DNA of 64,000 nucleotides from Bacillus sp. B15-48 (lineage in GTDB: Bacteria > Bacillota > Bacilli > Bacillales > Cytobacillaceae), in contig NZ_WOFU01000001.1 of the NCBI RefSeq assembly GCF_016879755.1, positions 620,001 through 684,000 of the forward strand. Reading direction: 5' to 3'. A program made the position numbers and the translations under genes. The notes beneath the pieces are model-generated. The model made no database searches and was not told where the DNA came from. It saw nothing but the letters and a program-made list of their open reading frames with translations. Of the stretch, positions 7,902-15,709 are shown one piece after another (position 1 is the first letter of the stretch; each line of letters opens with the position of its first letter).

Positions 7902-8945
7902 TCAGCTCAGTTGGACGAGGATTTTTGATTGGCTCTTATCTTTTACTAATAATTCCAAACCATCCTGAACTAGATGCTCTAAATCAATTTCTTTTGTTAT
8001 GACTTGTTTAACATCCATTAATCCTTTTGCTATTAATTGAATCACTTCTGGAAATTCATTGGCGTAGCCGCGGCTAAAATATAACTTTGCTTCCTTTTCA
8101 AATAAAATATTAGGATTAAAGGAAATCTCATGTTCATAAATTGCGATGACGGAAATGGTACCGCCGGATTTAACGCTTGTAATCGCCTGACTAAAGGTTT
8201 TCTCAACACCGGCTGCCTCAAAGGCTACATCTACTCCTTTTTGAGTGACGGATATGATTTTTTGAATCACATCTTCGTTCATTCCATTAATCGTATAAGT
8301 TGCACCTAATTCTTTCGCTTTATTTAATCGCTCCTGGGAGATGTCGATGACAAAAGTTTCTGAAACGCCAGCCGCTTTTGCAGCGAGCAAAGTTAGAAGT
8401 CCAATCGGGCCAGCGCCAAAAATTGCAGCTGTTTCCCCAATTTTCAGGCCGCTTTGTCTAACCGCATGTACAGCGACAGCCGCGGGTTCAATAATGGCTC
8501 CTTCTCTTAACGTCACATTTTTTGGCAATTTATGAAGTAAGTGAGCATCAGTTACACAAAACTCGGCAAATCCGCCATCCCCATTTACCCCTAAACACCC
8601 AAATTGTTCACAGTAGTTATAATTGCCTTTTTTACAAAATTCACATATACCACAATAAACGAAAGGTTCTACTGCTACTTGATCACCTAGCGATACATTC
8701 TGAACCCCTTCTCCTACTTCTACTACAGTACCTGAAAATTCATGCCCAAGAACAATCGGCGGCTTTTTCTGTGTAAGCGGGTGAGCTTCATCTGTTAGCA
8801 TCACCCCTTCATGATAAATATGGAGATCGCTTCCGCAAATACCTGCATGTGCGATTTGGATTTTAACTTTTCCGCTTGTCACCTTTGGAACTTCCATTTC
8901 TTCAATTCTCAAATCTTTTTTCCCATAGATTAAGCCTGCTTTCAT
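7902..8945 (-). CDS. Zinc-dependent alcohol dehydrogenase (butanediol/sorbitol dehydrogenase type)
   Basis: Medium-chain NAD-dependent dehydrogenase of 347 residues oxidising a secondary alcohol to a ketone. Catalytic zinc site: Cys in AGICGSDLH, GHEFSGTVVEVG and the conserved Glu in IIEPAAVAVH. Structural zinc Cys: CGICEFCKKGNYNYC. NAD fold: FGAGPIGLL, with an acidic ID at the end of the second strand. It resembles 2,3-butanediol dehydrogenases, but the neighbouring LLM oxidase, lactone-forming oxygenase and hydrolase suggest a cyclic alcohol substrate; that is inference. It follows the LLM gene by 46 bp on the same strand. Confidence 0.88.
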   Translation of the reverse strand: MKAGLIYGKKDLRIEEMEVPKVTSGKVKIQIAHAGICGSDLHIYHEGVMLTDEAHPLTQKKPPIVLGHEFSGTVVEVGEGVQNVSLGDQVAVEPFVYCGICEFCKKGNYNYCEQFGCLGVNGDGGFAEFCVTDAHLLHKLPKNVTLREGAIIEPAAVAVHAVRQSGLKIGETAAIFGAGPIGLLTLLAAKAAGVSETFVIDISQERLNKAKELGATYTINGMNEDVIQKIISVTQKGVDVAFEAAGVEKTFSQAITSVKSGGTISVIAIYEHEISFNPNILFEKEAKLYFSRGYANEFPEVIQLIAKGLMDVKQVITKEIDLEHLVQDGLELLVKDKSQSKILVQLS

Positions 8946-8991
8946 ATAACTTTGCCCCCTAAGATTTTTCTAGAACGAGTAAAAAGAAAGA

Positions 8992-10092
8992 CTAGGCGTT
9001 CACACTTCTTCTTCTTTGCGATGCCTTTCTTACACCAGTATTTTTAAATGCAGGCATGACCTTTCTTGCAAACAATTCAATTGAACGGTACCATTTGTCG
9101 TCTGTACCCCAATCTCGGTTGTTAATAAATAGATAGCCGAATCCACCTGTTTCTTTTTCTATTCTTTTAATTTGTTCAATACAATCCTCAGGACTTCCGA
9201 TGATCCATGGCATCGCTTCCATCATGTACTCCATGGTGACATCTTCATCCTTCAGAAAGTCATTTGTTTTCATATAGGCAGCAAATCCTGCGTCTAATAA
9301 ATAATCATATGAATCACGAACGCCTTGACGTATATCTTCAATCGCTTGTTCTCTACTTTCTGCAACATATACCTCCCGAATGATTCGCCATTCTTTTCTT
9401 ACCTCTTTAGGGTCACGCCCTGCATTAATCGCTCCTTGATCAAGTGCAGCTGCCTGATCTTTCAAGCTAGGAATTGTTTTTTCCCCTTCAGCGTGAACAG
9501 CTGTATGAAAAATACTTATTGGATAATACCCTCTTTCACCTGCTAATTGGTAACTATTTACCGATGTAACCCCTGCAACGGCAATTGGCAGTTTTTCCTG
9601 ATATGGCCGCACTTGGATTGAACGTTCATTGTACTTATAAAATAAACCTTCATGGCTGATAGGTTCTTCGTTATTCCAGTATTTTTCTAAAACCTCAATA
9701 CCTTCTCTCATTCGCCCCCTTGTTTCCTTCGGGTCGACCTCATATAACACACCATCAGCTGGCATCCCAATTGCCCCTATTCCTGCGATTAAACGACCAT
9801 GGGTTAATTGGTCTAAAAACGCTAATCTTTCCGCAACTTGAAACGGATCATGAATTGGCATGCTGACTACACCTGTACCCAACCTGATTCGGTGAGTTAA
9901 CGCAGAAGCCTTTGCGATCATGTACTCAGGAACTGGAACATTTTCATAATCTCCCGTATGGTGTTCCCCAATCCAAAATTCATCAAATCCCATTTTTTCA
10001 GCATAAACAATCCGGTCAATATCACGGTCAAAAGAAAGAGTCCAGTTTTCCCAAGGGTAGTGTTCTGGCATGGCAAAAAAACCAAATTTCAT
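8992..10092 (-). CDS. LLM-class flavin-dependent monooxygenase (limonene monooxygenase-like)
   Basis: Bacterial luciferase-like oxygenase of 366 residues using reduced flavin and O2. It has the family TIM-barrel features: start KFGFFAMPEHYP, GFDEFWIGEHHTGDYENVPVPEYMI, RIRLGTGVVSMPIHDPFQVAERLAFLDQLT (quoted in part) and GRLIAGIGAIG. The limonene 1,2-monooxygenase/alkanal oxygenase subgroup shares the EHHTG motif. It needs a flavin reductase, which is not encoded nearby. It is divergent from the hydrolase gene and probably cotranscribed with the alcohol dehydrogenase. Substrate is inferred only from context. Confidence 0.85.
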   Translation of the reverse strand: MKFGFFAMPEHYPWENWTLSFDRDIDRIVYAEKMGFDEFWIGEHHTGDYENVPVPEYMIAKASALTHRIRLGTGVVSMPIHDPFQVAERLAFLDQLTHGRLIAGIGAIGMPADGVLYEVDPKETRGRMREGIEVLEKYWNNEEPISHEGLFYKYNERSIQVRPYQEKLPIAVAGVTSVNSYQLAGERGYYPISIFHTAVHAEGEKTIPSLKDQAAALDQGAINAGRDPKEVRKEWRIIREVYVAESREQAIEDIRQGVRDSYDYLLDAGFAAYMKTNDFLKDEDVTMEYMMEAMPWIIGSPEDCIEQIKRIEKETGGFGYLFINNRDWGTDDKWYRSIELFARKVMPAFKNTGVRKASQRRRSVNA

Positions 10093-10116
10093 AAATGCTC
10101 AGCTCCCATCAAAACT

Positions 10117-10206
10117 ATTAATTGTTCTAACTTCGTCAATATTAACGCGATGCTTTATGTAAAAATGGAAAACTAAGTTAATAGGGCTCAACTTAGAACA
10201 ATCAAT
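10117..10206. promoter_or_regulatory. Paired inverted sites between divergent catabolic genes
   Basis: ATTAATTGTTCTAA (10117-10130) and TTAGAACAATCAAT (10193-10206) are inverted copies matching at 13 of 14 positions, about 76 bp apart. They lie in the 283-bp space between the divergent LLM and hydrolase genes. They could be operator half-sites for an unidentified regulator; no regulator gene lies nearby. Confidence 0.4.
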
Positions 10207-10375
10207 TTTCATTTTAAAAGATTGTGAGGTTTATTTCAAGAATATTTTTAATATTCAGAAATTTTATTGACTATTAAAAATAAAATTGTTAGTGTTAATT
10301 TAGGCAAATATATTTTTACATCATTGTATGTGACAAAGATGGAATATATTAGACAAGAATGAAAGGAATGATTGA

Positions 10376-11377
10376 ATGATTCACAAAAATTTAGATCCTG
10401 AACTGGCGCCTGCCGTTGAGCCGATGCAAGCCATTTTTGGAGAGATCGACAAGGCTTCACTCACACTGGAGGATATCCCTGTTATGCGGAAAGCATTGGC
10501 TAGTGCTCTAGCAGGTATGGCTACAAATGGCGTACAAAATCCGAATATTATCTGCGAAGAAAGAAGGATTCCTGGTCCAGAAGGAGATCCTGATGTACGA
10601 GTCAAAATTTACCGACCAACCGATCAATCTGGAACACTGCCATGTTTTTATCATATCCACGGCGGTGGCTTGATTTTAGGTGGCATTGATGAAGAACAAT
10701 TGAAAATGGAGTTATTTGCCGAAAAATTAAATACAGTCGTTATTTCCGTCGATTATCGACTGGCCCCTGAGCATCCATTCCCTGCCCCAGTTGAAGATTG
10801 TTATGCAGGACTTAAATGGGCAGCCGAGCATGCAAGTGAGCTGCGAATTGATCCTGATCGGATTGTCGTTGGAGGTGAAAGTGCAGGCGGCGGTCTTGCT
10901 GCGGCAACAATTTTGTTGGCCCGTGATCGAAATGGACCGAAAGTCTCTTTTCAATATTTGATTTATCCAATGTTAGATGATCGAAATATAACCCCTTCCA
11001 GCCAACAGTTTACCGGGAATTGGCCGGGATGGTCAAAAGAGTTGAATGAGCTCGGATGGCTGGCCTATCTTGGTGACCAAGTAGGCAGTGACAATGTGTC
11101 TCCTTATGCCGCTCCTGCACGAGCAAATGATCTTTCTAATCTACCTCCAACTTACATAGAGGTAGGTGCGCTCGAGAATTTTCGCGATGAAGATATCGAT
11201 TATGCCAAGGGCTTAATGCAAGCAGATGTCTCCGTGGAATTTCATGTATACCCTGGGGCTTTTCATGGATTTGAAGTAGCTAATCCTATGGCAAAGGTAA
11301 GTCAGAAAGCGTTAAATCTCCGATTGAGTGCCCTTGAACAAGCTCTGCATCCTAATCGCGTAAAAAGTCAGACATAA
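10376..11377 (+). CDS. Alpha/beta hydrolase (HSL family, fold 3), probable esterase/lactonase
   Basis: Carboxyl-ester hydrolase of 333 residues in the hormone-sensitive-lipase family. The oxyanion-hole motif is HGGG at 95-98. The nucleophile elbow is GESAGG with Ser169. A C-terminal Asp (in NFRDED) and His (in GAFHGFE) complete the triad. GAATGAAAGGAATGATTGA precedes the ATG. It lies 150 bp before the Baeyer-Villiger monooxygenase on the same strand, so it probably opens the ester or lactone made by that enzyme. The pairing is common in cyclic-ketone degradation; the actual substrate is not known. Confidence 0.88.
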   Translation: MIHKNLDPELAPAVEPMQAIFGEIDKASLTLEDIPVMRKALASALAGMATNGVQNPNIICEERRIPGPEGDPDVRVKIYRPTDQSGTLPCFYHIHGGGLILGGIDEEQLKMELFAEKLNTVVISVDYRLAPEHPFPAPVEDCYAGLKWAAEHASELRIDPDRIVVGGESAGGGLAAATILLARDRNGPKVSFQYLIYPMLDDRNITPSSQQFTGNWPGWSKELNELGWLAYLGDQVGSDNVSPYAAPARANDLSNLPPTYIEVGALENFRDEDIDYAKGLMQADVSVEFHVYPGAFHGFEVANPMAKVSQKALNLRLSALEQALHPNRVKSQT

Positions 11378-11529
11378 GTGGAAAATAAATCGATTAATGA
11401 GTTCAATACTTTCATTCTTTGAATATATTGAACTCTCCAATTCAGAGGGTATTATCCACCGTAAAAACGAAGTCTAATCCTAATTTTTAAAATAAAGTTT
11501 GATAGATAGGGAAAAAAGGGAGGAAAAAG

Positions 11530-13179
11530 ATGACTTTGCATTCTCAAATGGAAACAAACAAATCTGTTCAAAGTTTTGATGCCGTTGTAATTGGCGCCGG
11601 GCTCTCGGGGCTATATATGCTTCATCGTCTTCGTGAAGAAGGGTTTTCGACGCGCGTCTATGAAGCAGCCGAAGACGTAGGCGGAGTTTGGTATTGGAAT
11701 CGTTATCCAGGAGCACGCTGCGACTCTGAGAGTATTTATTATAACTTCACGTTCTCTGAGGAATTGTATAAAGAATGGACATGGACTTCCAAGTTTGCCG
11801 AGCAGCCAGAAATCCTCCGTTATATTAACTTCGTTGCTGATAGATTAGATCTTCGTCGCGATATCCAATTTAACACACACGTACAATCTGCTCATTATAA
11901 TGAGAGAAACAATAAATGGGAAATTCATCTAAATAATGGCACGAACATCACCGCTAACTATTTGATTACAGCTGTTGGTTGCCTGTCTGCTGCCAATGTT
12001 CCAAATTTCAAAGGAATCGAAAAATTTAAAGGCGAGTGGTACCATACAGGCAAATGGCCGCATGAAGAAGTCCAGTTCAAAGGAAAACGTGTCGGGATTA
12101 TCGGTACTGGCTCTAGTGGAATTCAAGCGATCCCAGTTATTGCAAAAGAAGCAGACTATCTCACCGTTTTTCAACGAACACCACAATATAGCAATCCAGC
12201 AAATAACTACAAACATGATCCTGAATTCATTAAAAAGACGAAAGAAAATTTCAGCGAAATTAAGCGGCTGATGCGGACTACTCCGAGCGGACTTGGAGTC
12301 CTGCATACTGCTGAATCGGCAATCAAGCTTCCTCCGGAAGAACGAAAAAAAATTTATGAACAGGCTTGGGAAAGCGGCGGGTTAGCTTTCCAATTCTCAT
12401 TTGCGGATTTATCGACTAACGAGCAGTCTAACGAAACAGCATGTGAATTTATTCGGACGAAGATAAAAGAAATCGTTAAAGACCCGGAAGTAGCGAAGAA
12501 ACTTATGCCATCATATTATTTCCTTACGAAACGGCCGGTGATGGATTCTTATTATTTTGAAACATACAATCGCGAAAATGTGAGTTTAGTAGACGTGAAA
12601 GAAACCCCGATTGTTGAGATCACTCCTAAAGGAATAAGGACGGCGGAAAAAGAATACGAGTTAGATATGATTGTATTTGCGACTGGTTATGACGCGATGA
12701 CAGGACCATTATTAAAAATTGATATTCGTGGAAAAGCTGGAATCTCCCTTAAAGAAAAATGGCAAAATGGAGCGAAAGTCAGGACAAATCTTGGTATTGC
12801 AACAGCCGGTTTTCCAAATCTGTTTATGATTACTGGTCCAGAAAGTCCATCTGTGTTGGTAAACATGCCATCCGCTATCGAACAACATGTTGAATGGATT
12901 TCAGATTGTGTGAAGTATCTTCGTGACCACGATATTGAAACCATCGAACCAGAAGTGGAAGCTGAAGAAGCTTGGAATAAACATTGTCAAGAAGTGGCAA
13001 ACCAAACACTGTTCCCTAAAACACCGTCCTGGTACACAGGGATGAATATCGAAGCCAAGCCACGTGGTTTTCTCATTTATATAGGTGGTTTGATGGCGTA
13101 TAGGGAGAAGTGCAATGAAGTCGCTGCCAATGGCTATAATGGCTTTTCTTTAGTTTCAAATTCGACTGTTAACAAATAA
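11530..13179 (+). CDS. Flavin-containing Baeyer-Villiger monooxygenase
   Basis: FAD- and NADPH-dependent enzyme of 549 residues that inserts oxygen next to a ketone to give an ester or lactone. It has the FAD-binding GAGLSG (22-27), the second Rossmann motif GTGSSGIQ, and the type I Baeyer-Villiger fingerprint FKGEWYHTGKWP near residue 168, which separates it from ordinary flavin monooxygenases. Length matches cyclohexanone/cyclopentanone monooxygenases (about 540-550). GGGAGG precedes the ATG. A terminator follows within the adjacent mobile element, and the element's target duplication begins 8 bp after the stop codon. Confidence 0.92.
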   Translation: MTLHSQMETNKSVQSFDAVVIGAGLSGLYMLHRLREEGFSTRVYEAAEDVGGVWYWNRYPGARCDSESIYYNFTFSEELYKEWTWTSKFAEQPEILRYINFVADRLDLRRDIQFNTHVQSAHYNERNNKWEIHLNNGTNITANYLITAVGCLSAANVPNFKGIEKFKGEWYHTGKWPHEEVQFKGKRVGIIGTGSSGIQAIPVIAKEADYLTVFQRTPQYSNPANNYKHDPEFIKKTKENFSEIKRLMRTTPSGLGVLHTAESAIKLPPEERKKIYEQAWESGGLAFQFSFADLSTNEQSNETACEFIRTKIKEIVKDPEVAKKLMPSYYFLTKRPVMDSYYFETYNRENVSLVDVKETPIVEITPKGIRTAEKEYELDMIVFATGYDAMTGPLLKIDIRGKAGISLKEKWQNGAKVRTNLGIATAGFPNLFMITGPESPSVLVNMPSAIEQHVEWISDCVKYLRDHDIETIEPEVEAEEAWNKHCQEVANQTLFPKTPSWYTGMNIEAKPRGFLIYIGGLMAYREKCNEVAANGYNGFSLVSNSTVNK

Positions 13180-13285
13180 TAGTTAGCGAATGGTCTAACG
13201 GGTTCCGTTTCCTATCGCAAAACGCCAATTTGCGCAGGAAAATGTAGGGCTATTTGTAAGGCTGGAGAGATTAAAAAAACATTAG

Positions 13286-13315
13286 AAATAGCATGGGTTT
13301 ATACCCTTGCTATTT
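13286..13315 (+). terminator. Terminator downstream of the hydrolase-monooxygenase genes
   Basis: AAATAGCA-T-GGGT, loop, ACCC-T-TGCTATTT, then TTGCTTTGCTT. It lies inside the MITE-like element, so the element may have supplied termination for the upstream genes. Confidence 0.65.
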
Positions 13316-13624
13316 TGCTTTGCTTAATTGCGAATTATACTAAAAACCACTTTCGCCTTCTCCGTATCGATTTTTGTGTAGGTTTGAGAATGAATAAGCG
13401 GAGAATTTCCTGCTATTGTAGATAGGGGAAGCTTAAGTAGCGGAAATAAGCCGAGATATTCCCGTTAACCGCTCTAAAAAAGAGAAAATTTAGTCAAGTC
13501 CTCAATATTGTGTAAAATACAAAACAATGTTTTCAATTAATATCAGTTAAATGTAATTACTTTGGGTTAAACGACACAACCACCCTTTACATTTTTCGAG
13601 CGAAACTTCCATGGGTTTTATGCT

Positions 13625-13684
13625 CCATACCCAGTCAAGGGTGTCAAAGGCGGGTTTTCCTTTGATAGCCTTGACTGGGTATGG
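13625..13684 (-). terminator. Strong hairpin at the end of the IS256 transposase gene
   Basis: Perfect 16-bp inverted repeat CCATACCCAGTCAAGG (13625-13640 against 13669-13684) with an inner TCAAAGG/CCTTTGA stem, about 40 bp past the transposase stop. An outer AACTTCCAT/ATGGAAGTT pair extends it. Probably terminates transposase transcripts or blocks outside transcription. Confidence 0.6.
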
Positions 13685-13725
13685 AATAATCCAAAAATGG
13701 AAGTTGCCTTAAAAATTAAACATAG

Positions 13726-14910
13726 CTACTTTTTAAGAGATTTTTGTTTCGAATATACGGTATCTTGATACTGCATTAAAACAGCCCCAATTAAACGGAA
13801 AGCAGATTGAGTATTAGGAAAAATACGGATTACTTTTTCTCTTCTACGTACTTCTTGGTTTAAACGCTCCAGTGAATTAGTACTACGAATATGGCAACGA
13901 ACATCCTCTGGATGCTCCATGTATTGAATGGTATCTTCGAACCCTTCATCTAATATATTAAGTGCAGCTTCGTATTTAGGATTATCTCCAAACTGGCTCA
14001 TCAATTCATCTTTAAACTTTCTCATATCCTCAATAGTGACAGCTTCAAAAGTTCGCTTAATCATCATACGAATTTCGCCTGAGTCTTTTTTAGGAAGCTT
14101 CGCTATGATATTTCGTTTAAAATGTACATTGCACCTTTGCCAACTTGTCCCAATAAATTCCCGTTGAATCGCTTTCTGGAGCCCTTTATGAGCATCAGAG
14201 ATGACTAGTTTCGGGGATTGTAGGCCACGTGACTTAAGTTGTTGGAAAAAGCGACTCCAGCTCTCAAAGCTTTCAGCGTGATCTACACTTAATCCAAGTA
14301 TTACCCTTTTTTTATTCTCTGTAATTGCAGTCGCAATATAAACAGCTTTTGAAACGACACGGTGATGTTCACGCACTTTAATATACATGGCATCTACAAA
14401 AACGAAAGGATAATATATTAGATTCAAGGGCCTTTTTGCCCAATCATTAACAATAGGATCAAGTTTCTGAGTAAGAGAAGAAACAAATGATTTAGAGAAA
14501 TCTTCACCACATAGTTGTTCCACAATATGTGTTACTTTTCGTGTAGATACACCATTGATTACCATCTCCAACATGGAAAGAACTAATGCCTGATCACATC
14601 GTGCATATTTTTCAAAAATGGAAGTTGAAAATTCACCATTCCGAGTTCTAGGAACTTTAAGTTTGATTTTACCGATACTCATCGTTAATTCACGCTCATA
14701 GTAGCCATTCCGATAATCACGACGCTCCGCAGAGCGTTCATAAGCATCAGCCTTTAGATAATCATCTCTTTCTTTCTCCATATACTCATTCATGACAAGA
14801 ATAATGGCGGATTTAACTACTGTATCTAAGTTTGAACTCATCACGGATTCTTTTAAAAGTTCCAAATCTAGGTTAAACTGTAATTGGGTCATTCTTATTC
14901 CTCTTTTCAT
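13726..14910 (-). CDS. IS256-family (Mutator-type) transposase
   Basis: DDE transposase of 394 residues, full length for the family (about 390-400). It contains the Mutator-type signature region VFVDAMYIKVRE (first Asp), LVISDAHKGLQKAIQREFIG (second Asp) and the late Glu in STNSLERLNQEVRRREKVIRIFP. The start ATG is used at 14910, although an internal ATG (MTQLQFNLDLELLKESVM) 6 codons later is also possible. The frame is intact. Confidence 0.96.
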   Translation of the reverse strand: MKRGIRMTQLQFNLDLELLKESVMSSNLDTVVKSAIILVMNEYMEKERDDYLKADAYERSAERRDYRNGYYERELTMSIGKIKLKVPRTRNGEFSTSIFEKYARCDQALVLSMLEMVINGVSTRKVTHIVEQLCGEDFSKSFVSSLTQKLDPIVNDWAKRPLNLIYYPFVFVDAMYIKVREHHRVVSKAVYIATAITENKKRVILGLSVDHAESFESWSRFFQQLKSRGLQSPKLVISDAHKGLQKAIQREFIGTSWQRCNVHFKRNIIAKLPKKDSGEIRMMIKRTFEAVTIEDMRKFKDELMSQFGDNPKYEAALNILDEGFEDTIQYMEHPEDVRCHIRSTNSLERLNQEVRRREKVIRIFPNTQSAFRLIGAVLMQYQDTVYSKQKSLKK

Positions 14911-15020
14911 TGTTTATCGTGGTTGAAAACATTGTTTCCAAGAGGGATAAAAATGAACCCTTTTCTTTTTACACAATTATATGGACTTAATCGAAAATTT
15001 AAAGATTTTGATCATATAGA

Positions 15021-15094
15021 CGGAAAAACTCCCCTTATTTTCAAGGAAATATGAGTATTTCCCAGTTTAGCGGGAGTTTTTCCGTTTATTTTTT
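15021..15094 (+). terminator. Hairpin in the right part of the MITE-like element
   Basis: CGGAAAAACTCCC (15021-15033) is inverted perfectly at 15072-15084 and is followed by TTTATTTTTT. An inner GGAAATA/TATTTCC stem (15045-15062) adds structure. It could act as a terminator or be the element's own palindrome. Confidence 0.5.
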
Positions 15095-15148
15095 AGACGC
15101 ATGGAAATCAAGATTCAGTTATTTTGCGATAGGTAACGGTACTCGTTA

Positions 15149-15490
15149 CGAATGGTCAGCCCTCTCTTTTACTGGTTTCAGGGACTGACCTTTTTTTCAT
15201 GAACCGGGCTTCAATCACTTTCAATCCTGCAGCTTCAGCTGATTTGTGAAAAAGTTTACCTACCAAGCAGTGAATCTTAAAAACAACAAATCGAATGAGC
15301 GGCCAAATTCAATGTCCCCCCTTGCAACTAAAAATACCCCACCCCCTCCAAAATGCCTGAAAAACCAAATCCTTCAAACCACCACTTTTGTTCATGAAAC
15401 TTGGTATTTTATAACCAACCGATGGACTGCCAAGCAAAAATCTTGAGTCTTTTTCCCTATTTTTAAATAATTTTAAAATGTGAGAATATT
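15149..15490. other. Gene-free stretch with a possible gene-end remnant
   Basis: No convincing gene. On the minus strand 15161-15255 reads ...HKSAEAAGLKVIEARFMKK..., which looks like the tail of a real protein but has no intact upstream part. The 201-nt plus-strand frame at 15246-15446 has low-complexity composition and no ribosome binding site. Confidence 0.3.
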
Positions 15491-15496
15491 CCCGTG

Positions 15497-15511
15497 TTGA
15501 AAGCGTTTTAA
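15497..15511. promoter_or_regulatory. CcpA catabolite-responsive element (cre) 1 for the GH3 gene
   Basis: TTGAAAGCGTTTTAA fits the cre consensus (TGAAARCGTTTTCA-like). It lies about 200 bp before the glycosidase start. Confidence 0.65.
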
Positions 15512-15623
15512 AGTGTTAAAATCTCCTTATAAGTTTGTTTGGTAACCTAATAAATAACTTATAGTTATTGTATTGAACATGTATAAGGGGTGTAGTTTTT
15601 CAGCTTTTTATTTGGGCAAACAA

Positions 15624-15636
15624 TGAAAGCGCTTCA
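15624..15636. promoter_or_regulatory. CcpA cre site 2 for the GH3 gene
   Basis: TGAAAGCGCTTCA is a perfect palindromic cre core 74 bp before the glycosidase start. With the upstream cre it implies repression of the glycosidase by preferred sugars. Confidence 0.8.
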
Positions 15637-15709
15637 TAGATTAGCTGAATTTAGGCTCACATCTCAAACCGTTTTAAAGAGTATTTCATATTAGAGGGGG
15701 AAGAAAAAA

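Larger units (their letters stand above)
13492..14992 (-). mobile_element. Complete IS256-family insertion sequence, about 1501 bp
   Basis: Terminal inverted repeats share AAGTCC and ATTGTGTAAAA (left end from 13492, right end complement from 14992), typical of IS256. The 8-bp target duplication GAAAATTT is exact at 13484-13491 and 14993-15000. The element carries a single intact transposase gene and an internal strong hairpin after it. It sits inside the MITE-like element and is therefore the younger insertion. Intact ends, gene and target repeat suggest recent transposition. Confidence 0.93.
13196..15148. mobile_element. MITE-like element with 27-bp terminal inverted repeats, split by an IS256 insertion
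   Basis: Left end TAACGGGTTCCGTTTCCTAT... (13196-13222) and the complement of 15122-15148 match at 24 of 27 positions, ending TATCGCAAAA. The 9-bp direct repeat CGAATGGTC flanks both ends exactly (13187-13195 and 15149-15157), as expected for a target-site duplication. Without the inserted IS256 and its 8-bp duplication the element is about 444 bp and codes for nothing recognisable. It carries a terminator-like hairpin near each end. Family of the mobilising transposase unknown. Confidence 0.8.

Noticed and set aside
15246-15446. 66-codon plus-strand frame before the GH3 gene
   Set aside because: No ribosome binding site, low-complexity Asn/Pro/Lys composition, next to the regulatory region with cre sites.
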